From GWF2-50-93 sp041666985 (GTDB lineage Bacteria > Verrucomicrobiota > Lentisphaeria > Victivallales > GWF2-50-93), in NCBI GenBank assembly GCA_041666985.1, contig JBAYFV010000072.1, positions 1 through 12,623 of the forward strand: DNA of 12,623 nt. The letters are read 5' to 3'. The notes beneath the pieces are model-generated. The model was given only the letters and a program-made list of their open reading frames with translations. It was not told the DNA's origin and did not search any database. Of the stretch, positions 6,830 through 12,623 are shown piece after piece; the first letter of the stretch is position 1, and each line of letters begins with the position of its first letter. A program made the translations under genes and the position numbers.

Positions 6830-7801
6830 TCACTCGTGCGGAGCATAGAGCCACCCTTTTTTCACGCATTTGATTTTATCTGCGATTTTCCGGGCGTCCA
6901 CGACTTTAAATTCGGCAGGAAGCAAATTAAGGCAACTTGCTGTTCCTGCGCCAAGGGCGAGACGGAATGCTTCATGCGGCTGAGTCCTCTTGAGAAGTTC
7001 ACAGAAAAGGACGGCTGAGACCGTATCTCCGGCTCCTATTGGATTGATTATTTTAGGTGTGCGTGGCAGAGAAAATTCGTAGCCGCCGCTTTTGTCAAAC
7101 AGGTATGAAGTTGAAGAACCCGCAGTTATTGCGATCATGTTGACGTCATATTTCCTGAAAAATGACTTGGCGGCTTTGTAAATGTTTTCCCCGCCGGTTA
7201 TCCTGCCGAATTCCATACTGTTGATTTTAAGGATTTCAACACCCCGTTCAAGCGTTTCACGTATACCGGCAAATCCGTCAAGTAAAACAGGTATTCCCTT
7301 TTCGCGGGCGGCTGTGGCGATATCCGCATAAAAATCCGGATTGACTCCTTTTGGGTATGTTCCGCACAGAGCCACGCCGGCGCAGAAGGGAAGATTTTCC
7401 ATGACAGCCTTTTTCAACGCCTTCGCAGCCGATGGAGAAACTTGCGAGGCGGGTTCGATAAGCTCCGTAGTTTCCCTCTTCTTTTCAGAGAGGCACGTGG
7501 TGCATACGCGCGTAGGGGCAGTTGTTCTAACAGATATTTCCTTGATTTTCCTGTTCTTAAGTTCCCGAATTATGTTTTCGCCGGTGATACCCCCGATGAA
7601 CTGGCAGACAGTAATATTGCCCCCCCAGGTCTTTGCGGCTTTTGCAAAATTGATTCCCTTTCCTGCGGGAGAGTGCGAAACGGAAACGGCCCTGTTGATT
7701 TCGCCGGGGATTAATTCAGGGAAAAGGAGTATCTTCTGCCAGGCCGGGTTCAGACCCAGGACAATAATATTCTTTCGGTAGGAATCTTTATTTCCCTGCA
7801 T
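6830..7801 (-). CDS. PfkB-family sugar kinase, 1-phosphofructokinase-like
   Basis: With the start at 7801 the protein has 323 aa, normal for the FruK/LacC/PfkB-type hexose-phosphate kinases. It shows NIIVLGLNPAWQK at the N-terminus, the sugar-binding segment SPAGKGINFAKAAKTWGG (about 44-61; usual form GGKGINVARxL), CGTYPKGV (about 146-153), ILKINSMEFG and the catalytic motif NPIGAGDTVSA with D259 as the likely base. It should phosphorylate fructose 1-phosphate, tagatose 6-phosphate or a similar sugar phosphate with ATP; sequence alone does not decide which. I prefer the ATG at 7801 over that at 7819 because GAGGG lies just before it, while 7819 has no Shine-Dalgarno. It overlaps the upstream gene by 14 bp, so the two are translationally linked. 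No PTS genes are nearby. Confidence 0.85.
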   Translation of the reverse strand: MQGNKDSYRKNIIVLGLNPAWQKILLFPELIPGEINRAVSVSHSPAGKGINFAKAAKTWGGNITVCQFIGGITGENIIRELKNRKIKEISVRTTAPTRVCTTCLSEKKRETTELIEPASQVSPSAAKALKKAVMENLPFCAGVALCGTYPKGVNPDFYADIATAAREKGIPVLLDGFAGIRETLERGVEILKINSMEFGRITGGENIYKAAKSFFRKYDVNMIAITAGSSTSYLFDKSGGYEFSLPRTPKIINPIGAGDTVSAVLFCELLKRTQPHEAFRLALGAGTASCLNLLPAEFKVVDARKIADKIKCVKKGWLYAPHE

Positions 7802-8462
7802 CAATCCAATCGCCCTCATGCCAGATTAAAGCGAAATCGGAACGGATATTCCTGATCTGGACTTTAAGGTAGAATTCTTCAAACTGTTTTAACGCCCAGA
7901 GTAGGGAGAAGTAATCTGAAGACTCCTCGTTTGCAAAAGCCCCCCTGCTGTCAACGGCGTAAATCTTGCCGTCAATGACGACTTCTTTGAGGACTGCCAG
8001 GAAAAGCAGATACTGCCCCGGAAGCTTTGATATTTCTTTCCGGAAAGAATAGAGACGACATTTGAAATAGTCCTCATCCTTGTCAATTTTTTTCAGTTTT
8101 TCGTCGGCGTTTGCAAATTCCGTGGAAAACTTGTAAAGACCTACCGGGTCTATTTTCACAATGTTCTCCGTGATGTCTATTTTAGTGCAGAATTTACCGA
8201 ACACACCCTTCTCGTCTCCGGAAAAAATCACTTTCATCGGCTTTTCCCTGAAGTAGGGACGCACAAAGTTTTCATAGACCAGGCTTGGGATGGGGGATAA
8301 ATTGACTTCATTGATGAAGGCATTCATTTCATCCTTCATTTTCTTCTTCACTACAGGGAATTTTTCGAGGTAAAGGGGAGCTAGTTCATTAAGAGTGTTC
8401 CAGAATCCTGTAAGAGAGGAAGGGCTGCCTTTTCCTTTTCGAGTTTTTTTTGATCCTGCCAT
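7788..8462 (-). CDS. Hypothetical protein, 224 aa, unrecognised
   Basis: I do not recognise this protein. It begins with a basic, flexible tail (MAGSKKTRKGKGSPSS) and then appears globular and mainly helical, with many Lys, Phe and Tyr residues. It has an ordered C-terminal half (LPGQYLLFLAVLKEVV, DYFSLLWALKQFEEFYLKV) and ends WHEGDWIDAGK. No signal peptide or clear membrane span is seen; the LLFLAVL stretch is too short. It is the first gene of a unit with its own sigma70-like promoter 24 bp upstream, and it overlaps the sugar-kinase gene by 14 bp. It is on the same strand as, and just after, the two membrane-protein genes but is separated from them by a terminator. The Shine-Dalgarno is weak, so the start is less certain than the frame. 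Confidence 0.75.
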   Translation of the reverse strand: MAGSKKTRKGKGSPSSLTGFWNTLNELAPLYLEKFPVVKKKMKDEMNAFINEVNLSPIPSLVYENFVRPYFREKPMKVIFSGDEKGVFGKFCTKIDITENIVKIDPVGLYKFSTEFANADEKLKKIDKDEDYFKCRLYSFRKEISKLPGQYLLFLAVLKEVVIDGKIYAVDSRGAFANEESSDYFSLLWALKQFEEFYLKVQIRNIRSDFALIWHEGDWIDAGK

Positions 8463-8485
8463 AATTGAACAGCCTGCATGTCATA

Positions 8486-8513
8486 ATTTTATCATAGTTT
8501 TAAGCTTTGACAA
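8486..8513 (-). promoter_or_regulatory. Sigma70-like promoter for the hypothetical/kinase unit
   Basis: On the minus strand, TTGTCA (8513-8508) and TAAAAT (8491-8486) are separated by 16 bp. Initiation would be near 8479, leaving a short leader of about 17 nt before the ATG at 8462. Confidence 0.6.
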
Positions 8514-8562
8514 TATAATCCCAAAGCAAGTGAATTCATATCCGGAAAACCCGCAAATACAA

Positions 8563-8590
8563 AAAAAAGCGGGTTTTACCCCGCTTTTTT
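8563..8590 (-). terminator. Intrinsic terminator after the membrane-protein pair
   Basis: AAAAAAGCGGG and CCCGCTTTTTT form an 11-bp stem with a short TTTTAC loop. A/T tracts lie on both sides, so it could work in both directions. It begins 20 bp downstream of the stop of the 272-aa membrane protein. Confidence 0.88.
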
Positions 8591-8609
8591 CAAATCAATG
8601 TCAAATTAC

Positions 8610-9428
8610 TCAGTCTTCAGTTTCAACAGCCTTGTCCTCATTGTCAGCAGACCCGAAAGTTCCGGCAGTCTGGACAACTTTACCTATCAGGTCTTCCCAT
8701 ACGAATGCGCACCTGGTCGTGATTGTTGAGGCGATGCTTTGAAGAGATTCGCCGTTCTTGACGAGGTAAAGCCAGTTTACAATGATTCTGCGTTCAGCCG
8801 CTTCTTTCATTGTAAGCTTATCTGCCGGTTTTACGGCAATCTTTTCAAGTTCAGCCCTGAAACTGTCAAATTTCCTATAGAATTCATCCCCTATGATGTT
8901 GTAGTCTATTTCACGTTCAATTTCCTTGACAAAGGTTTTTGCAATTTCATTGGCAGTATTTTCATCGGTAAGCGCATCTGCCGAATCGTTGATTGCCTTT
9001 GCATTCTCCTTCATGATTTTAATGAACTTTGGAAACATCTCGCCCTTGATCTGAAGAATAATGCGCTTGGCATTCTCGTCAATGACATTCTTGACGAGGT
9101 CTTCAATCTTTGGGATTGATTCATTGACGGCCTCGACAGCTTTTTCAGCGATGGCAGGGGCGTTCTTCTTTGCCTGCGAAAGCAGAGCCTGGTTCAGGCC
9201 GGGGAGAGAGTCCTTTATCTTGTTCTTCACGAGGGCTGAAATATTGTCAGGAGTTGAATATTCCTTGAGTTTTGCCAATATGATAGATGTGTATCCAAAC
9301 ACGAAAAGAACTATTACACCATAAACAATCGCATACATTTTCGTCGTGTTTACGGCTTTGTTTTTCTTTTCCTGTATGACCTTTGACAGATGGTCAACCT
9401 TTGCGAGAAGTTCAATATTGTTGTTCAT
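8610..9428 (-). CDS. Single-pass membrane protein, probable paralogue of its upstream neighbour
   Basis: The 272-aa product has a short N-terminal coil (LLAKVDHLSKVIQEKK) and one membrane span at about 32-52 (YAIVYGVIVLFVFGYTSIIL). A long, mostly helical, Lys/Glu/Ala-rich domain follows, and the tail is acidic (NEDKAVETED). There is no cleavable signal peptide. The layout copies that of the protein upstream: N-terminal coil, span, then a helical domain with P-x3-Ala/Glu repeats. The start has a good GGGAGG 6 nt away and its ATGA overlaps the upstream stop, so translation is coupled. I know no family for it. It may oligomerise through the coiled region and act as a membrane-anchored scaffold; that is inference. 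Confidence 0.82.
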   Translation of the reverse strand: MNNNIELLAKVDHLSKVIQEKKNKAVNTTKMYAIVYGVIVLFVFGYTSIILAKLKEYSTPDNISALVKNKIKDSLPGLNQALLSQAKKNAPAIAEKAVEAVNESIPKIEDLVKNVIDENAKRIILQIKGEMFPKFIKIMKENAKAINDSADALTDENTANEIAKTFVKEIEREIDYNIIGDEFYRKFDSFRAELEKIAVKPADKLTMKEAAERRIIVNWLYLVKNGESLQSIASTITTRCAFVWEDLIGKVVQTAGTFGSADNEDKAVETED

Positions 9429-10213
9429 TTTGCACCTCCCTGAGCCTGAGCTACCGTCGCCGGCATATTGCCTTTAGCAGGATTGATTTCGTAGATGCCA
9501 AGCTCAAGCAGAGATTCGATAAGTTCGAGCTTGATTTCATCCGGGTTCTGCTTTGACAGCCTTTCAGTATCGCCGGGAGAGGAGAATTTATCAAGAGTTT
9601 TCTCGGCCTTGTCAAGGTCTTCATAGATCATTTCAATTCTCTTTTCAACCGCATTTGTGATTTGTTCAATGAAAGTGGTCTCGGCGCTTTTCATGACCTT
9701 TTCCAATTTATCAACAGAAATCTTCGGATATGCGGCGTGAAGTTCTCTTTCAAGCTGAGCCACGGATTCGGCAAGGGCTTTCTCAAGTTCTTCTTTCAAG
9801 TATCCTTCAACATATACTTGGAGATTGGCAAGAATCTTTTCGCCTTTTTTCCTGAAATTCGGAAGATCCTTCTTAAAACGTTCGATTATCTGATTTGTGA
9901 TATCGGGGATCACCTGTTTCACCAGGCTTTCCTGTATCCTGCGCACTTCAGGGTCTTTTGCAAGATCCTGCATGTCACTTGAAAATTTCTGTCCGAACTG
10001 ATCAAGATTTTCACTCCTCATCAGGCTCTTTGAGAAATTCCAGATGTTCCATGCGAAAAAAAGAATCGCAAAAAGTATCAGGATGACCCCGACCCTTATG
10101 ATCAACGCCTGCTGCTTTCTGGCCTTCTCTATTTCCTGAAGGTCAGCTTCAAGCCTGGACACGCTGGACAGAAGGTCGTCTTCACCGTTCGTTTTCTTAG
10201 GAGAATCCGCCAT
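9425..10213 (-). CDS. Single-pass membrane protein with long helical domain
   Basis: With the start at 10213 the protein has 262 aa. A polar N-terminus with a short coil (LLSSVSRLEADLQEIEKARKQ) precedes one membrane span (about 39-59, VGVILILFAILFFAWNIWNF). A long charged helical region follows, with heptad-like spacing around residues 85-215, and the tail is low-complexity (ATVAQAQGGAK). I chose 10213 over the ATG at 10222 because the run AAGGGGGG is about 9 nt upstream of 10213 but touches 10222. It is first in a two-gene unit and shares a 4-bp overlap with the next gene, which has the same architecture. Function is unknown. The pair probably arose by duplication and may form a heteromeric membrane complex. 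Confidence 0.82.
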   Translation of the reverse strand: MADSPKKTNGEDDLLSSVSRLEADLQEIEKARKQQALIIRVGVILILFAILFFAWNIWNFSKSLMRSENLDQFGQKFSSDMQDLAKDPEVRRIQESLVKQVIPDITNQIIERFKKDLPNFRKKGEKILANLQVYVEGYLKEELEKALAESVAQLERELHAAYPKISVDKLEKVMKSAETTFIEQITNAVEKRIEMIYEDLDKAEKTLDKFSSPGDTERLSKQNPDEIKLELIESLLELGIYEINPAKGNMPATVAQAQGGAK

Positions 10214-10222
10214 AGATCCCAT

Positions 10223-10436
10223 CCCCCCTTGCTTAGAATTTGAGTAACTTTAAATTATACGTATCTGCAACTCTAGGGCTAAATGTGTGCAAAGTCAAAA
10301 CAGGAACACACTATTGTTCACAAATTTACATGTTTTTTCTGAACTTCATATGTAAAATCTCGCGTGTCCTGTTAGATTTACCGACTTTTAAGATAATAAA
10401 AACATGTGCATATGAAAACAGCAAGGAGACGCATAT
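10223..10436. promoter_or_regulatory. Divergent regulatory gap between the membrane-protein unit and htpG
   Basis: The gap is AT-rich and non-coding. On the minus strand a perfect TATAAT lies at 10259-10254, about 40 bp before the membrane-protein start, but its -35 is poor (TTAGCC). Toward htpG, GATAAT at 10392-10397 is a possible -10 with a weak -35. A 7-bp inverted repeat TTTACAT/ATGTAAA (10325-10331 and 10350-10356, 18 bp apart) might be an operator. I see no CIRCE element and no clear heat-shock sigma promoter. Confidence 0.45.
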
Positions 10437-12341
10437 ATGTCCGAAGAAACCAGAAAATTCCAGACTGAAGTTCAGGAACTTCTGAATTTAGTCATCCATT
10501 CCCTCTATTCCAACAAGGATATTTTCCTTCGTGAACTCATAGCAAACGCAGCAGACGCAATTGACAAGGTCAGTTTTGAATCTCTCACAAATCCGGCATT
10601 GAAGGCCGACTGGGAAATCAGAATCGAGCCGGACAGGGAGCACAGCCTCCTGAAAATAAGCGACAACGGTATTGGAATGACAAGGAATGAACTTGTTGAG
10701 AACATAGGGACAATCGCAAAATCAGGGACACGCGAATATCTGTCAACCCTTAAAAAGAATGAATCCAAGGACATTCCCGAACTCATCGGACAGTTCGGAG
10801 TGGGGTTTTATTCCGCCTTCATGGTTGCGGACAAGATAGAGGTTGTAACAAAAAGGGCCGGCTCGGACGAAAAAGCGACACGATGGATTTCAAAAGGGGA
10901 ATCATCCTATACGATAGATGACGCCGATGTGTCTGAACACGGTACTTCCATAACCCTGCACTTGAAACCGGACTGCAAGACTTATCTTGAAGAATGGAAG
11001 ATCCGGGAGATAGTCAAAAAATACTCCGACTTCATTGAGCATCCGATTAAACTCATCGGCATGAAAAAGGGGAAAGACGAGTCTGTTTCCGAAGAAAAAC
11101 CTGTTATCAATTCACAGAAGGCGATCTGGCTCAGGCCGGCAGGCGAAATCACCGACGAACAGTATAAGCAGTTCTACGGACATCTTTCACATTTCGATGC
11201 GGATCCGCTGTTGCACATCCATTATTCGGCAGAGGGGACGTCCGAGTTCAAGGCTCTGCTTTTCATCCCTTCAAAGGCTCCGTTTGACCTTCTTTCCACG
11301 GAACAGCACAAGAAAGGGCTGCACCTTTATATTCGCAGGGTGTTCATAACCGACAGCTGCCCCGATCTGCTCCCCGAATATCTCCGTTTTGTCAAAGGTG
11401 TCGTCGACTCAAGCGATCTGCCGCTGAACATTTCCAGGGAAATACTTCAGGAAAATCCGGGAATCCTGAAAATCAACAGAAACCTTGTAAGGAAAATCAT
11501 TGCGGAGCTTAGATCCCTGTTCGACAGGGACCGCGAGAAATATTCCTCTTTCTTCAAGGACTTCGGGCGTTATGTAAAGGAAGGGGTGCATTCAGATTTT
11601 CAGAACAGGGACAAGCTTCTCGACCTTCTGTTGTTCGAAACCATGAACATTTCTTCCGGGAAAACCGTTTCTCTCAAAGAGTATGTGGAGAAGATGCCTT
11701 CGGAACAGAAGGAAATATATTATCTGACCGGAGATTCGAGGGTTCTCCTCGAAAATTCCCCGCACCTGGAATTCCTGAAATCCAAAAACTTCGATGTCCT
11801 CTTCATGACGGATCCGATTGACGAATGGGTTGTACAGTCAATTCCAGAATATTCTGGCAAGAAGTTGAAGTCCGCTGGAAAAGGCGAATTCGAACTGGAT
11901 GAGAAAACCAAAACTGAAAAGGAAGACAAGACCAGGAAGGCTTCCGAGGAACACAAAAACCTTGTCGAGTTTTTAAAGAAACATCTCGAAAACGACATAA
12001 GGGAAGTACGTTTTTCAAGCAGGCTGACAGAAAGCGCATGCTGTCTGGTGAGCAATGAACACGATCCGAGCATCCAGATGGAGCGCATTTTCAAGGCCAT
12101 GAACCGGGAAATGCCGAAGATGAAGCGAATCCTTGAGCTCAATCCCGATCATCCCCTTATTGAATCAATGCAGAACTTTTATAACAAAAATCCGAAAGAC
12201 CCCAAACTTGCGGATTTCGCAGAACTGCTTTACGATCAGGCTCTCCTTACAGAGGGAATTCCCCTCTCCGATCCCCTGAAGTTTTCCAGGCGGGTGGCAA
12301 TGCTGATGGTGGACGGAATCAACAGTGAAATAGGGAAATAA
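10437..12341 (+). CDS. htpG: Molecular chaperone HtpG (bacterial Hsp90)
   Basis: The 634-aa length matches the family. The GHKL ATPase domain carries RELIANAADAID with E33 and N37, SDNGIGMT with D76, GTIAKSGT (91-98) and GQFGVGFYSAF (118-128). The middle domain holds LPLNISREILQ (328-338), whose R334 contacts ATP in this family. The C-terminal dimer domain ends near FSRRVAMLMVDG. The protein is a cytosolic ATP-driven chaperone that works as a dimer on stress-damaged and regulatory proteins. The start is fixed by AAGGAG (10423-10428) 8 nt before the ATG. The usual SNASDA of the ATP site is ANAADA here, keeping the key Asn and Asp. A weak AT-rich hairpin can form around the start codon. It is transcribed away from the membrane-protein unit and followed by a hairpin and tRNA-Ser. 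Confidence 0.97.
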   Translation: MSEETRKFQTEVQELLNLVIHSLYSNKDIFLRELIANAADAIDKVSFESLTNPALKADWEIRIEPDREHSLLKISDNGIGMTRNELVENIGTIAKSGTREYLSTLKKNESKDIPELIGQFGVGFYSAFMVADKIEVVTKRAGSDEKATRWISKGESSYTIDDADVSEHGTSITLHLKPDCKTYLEEWKIREIVKKYSDFIEHPIKLIGMKKGKDESVSEEKPVINSQKAIWLRPAGEITDEQYKQFYGHLSHFDADPLLHIHYSAEGTSEFKALLFIPSKAPFDLLSTEQHKKGLHLYIRRVFITDSCPDLLPEYLRFVKGVVDSSDLPLNISREILQENPGILKINRNLVRKIIAELRSLFDRDREKYSSFFKDFGRYVKEGVHSDFQNRDKLLDLLLFETMNISSGKTVSLKEYVEKMPSEQKEIYYLTGDSRVLLENSPHLEFLKSKNFDVLFMTDPIDEWVVQSIPEYSGKKLKSAGKGEFELDEKTKTEKEDKTRKASEEHKNLVEFLKKHLENDIREVRFSSRLTESACCLVSNEHDPSIQMERIFKAMNREMPKMKRILELNPDHPLIESMQNFYNKNPKDPKLADFAELLYDQALLTEGIPLSDPLKFSRRVAMLMVDGINSEIGK

Positions 12342-12354
12342 TCCTCATGCGGGC

Positions 12355-12382
12355 TTGAAATTTCCCGTTAATCAAGTATAAA
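12355..12382 (+). promoter_or_regulatory. Sigma70-like promoter for the tRNA gene
   Basis: TTGAAA (12355-12360) and TATAAA (12377-12382) are 16 bp apart, each one base from consensus. Initiation near 12389 would give about 40 nt of 5' leader before the tRNA. A second TTGACA at 12400 has a -10 so close to the tRNA that its transcript would start inside it. Confidence 0.5.
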
Positions 12383-12386
12383 AATG

Positions 12387-12421
12387 CACCTCCTTTTCTT
12401 TGACATTCCACAAAGGAGGTG
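12387..12421 (+). terminator. Hairpin downstream of htpG, possible terminator
   Basis: CACCTCCTTT and AAAGGAGGTG form a perfect 10-bp stem around a 15-base loop 45 bp after the htpG stop. Only a weak T-rich tail (TTCTTAT) follows. It would also lie in the 5' leader of the tRNA precursor if the promoter at 12355 is used. Confidence 0.55.
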
Positions 12422-12430
12422 TTCTTATCA

Positions 12431-12521
12431 GGAGAGATGGCTGAGTGGTTGAAGGCAGCGGTCTTGAAAACCGCCGTATCCCATTGGGGTACCGTGGGTT
12501 CGAATCCCACTCTCTCCGCCA
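12431..12521 (+). tRNA. tRNA-Ser (anticodon UGA)
   Basis: The acceptor stem pairs GGAGAGA (12431-12437) with TCTCTCC (12511-12517). G73 follows and CCA is encoded (12519-12521). The anticodon stem GCGGT/ACCGC holds the loop CTTGAAA, with anticodon TGA at 12465-12467. A long variable arm (around GTATCCCATTGGGGTAC) marks a class II tRNA, and the T arm has GTGGGTTCGAATCCCAC. It reads UCN serine codons. Confidence 0.97.
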
Positions 12522-12623
12522 GTTCTTGGCCCTATATTTGGCAGTATTTGAAAACTGGACTAGTACCATATGTCACATTGTCGTGGAACAGGGATAGGGG
12601 ACGTTATTACTTCCAGGTTCAAC

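Noticed and set aside
6506..6848. Open frames of about 100 aa over the intergenic palindromes on both strands
   Set aside because: Composition is erratic, several frames are open at once because of the repeats, and one overlaps the ppnP start.
12319..12569. Minus-strand frames of 63-65 aa over the tRNA
   Set aside because: They are the familiar false antisense translation of a tRNA-Ser gene (GFEPTVPQWDT-like).

Overview
The window looks like a chromosomal segment of an anaerobic, gut- or sediment-type bacterium. My best guess is the PVC group (Lentisphaerota/Victivallales or a relative). The guess rests on the mix of a long sodium:solute symporter, a secreted beta-helix protein, class-type housekeeping genes and Shine-Dalgarno-led genes. 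No single marker here proves it.

Left part (1-2203), the most interesting region. A sigma70-like promoter (about 53-80) leads into a clear cobalamin (B12) riboswitch (about 82-257). Directly after it comes a 277-nt element closed by a 34-bp inverted repeat, with further nested helices inside. A strong intrinsic terminator follows (558-605). Next is a 35-aa Lys-rich peptide with a conserved-looking Cys/Ser/Gly core (636-743), then a perfect 18-bp hairpin (760-801), then a radical SAM-SPASM enzyme (827-2203). This has the layout of a ribosomally made, enzyme-modified peptide (RiPP) whose production is set by B12. From memory it matches the CbpA/CbpB precursor/maturase pair known only from protein-family models. 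The product and its role are unknown to me.

Middle (2298-6519). A long Na+:solute symporter follows the maturase on the same strand with no terminator between them, so it may be co-transcribed. It meets, tail to tail, a minus-strand pair: ppnP (nucleoside phosphorylase), then an exported right-handed beta-helix protein. The 310 bp upstream of ppnP (6520-6829) holds no convincing gene. It contains a 37-bp direct repeat and a cluster of palindromes.

Right-middle, minus strand (6830-10213). There are two transcription units. One encodes two single-pass membrane proteins of the same architecture (probably paralogues), coupled by a 4-bp stop/start overlap and ended by an intrinsic terminator. The other has its own sigma70-like promoter and encodes a 224-aa protein I do not recognise, overlapping a PfkB-family (1-phosphofructokinase-like) sugar kinase.

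Right end (10223-12623). A divergent regulatory gap leads into htpG (Hsp90), followed by a hairpin and a tRNA-Ser(UGA) gene with encoded CCA. The last 100 bases hold nothing I can identify.
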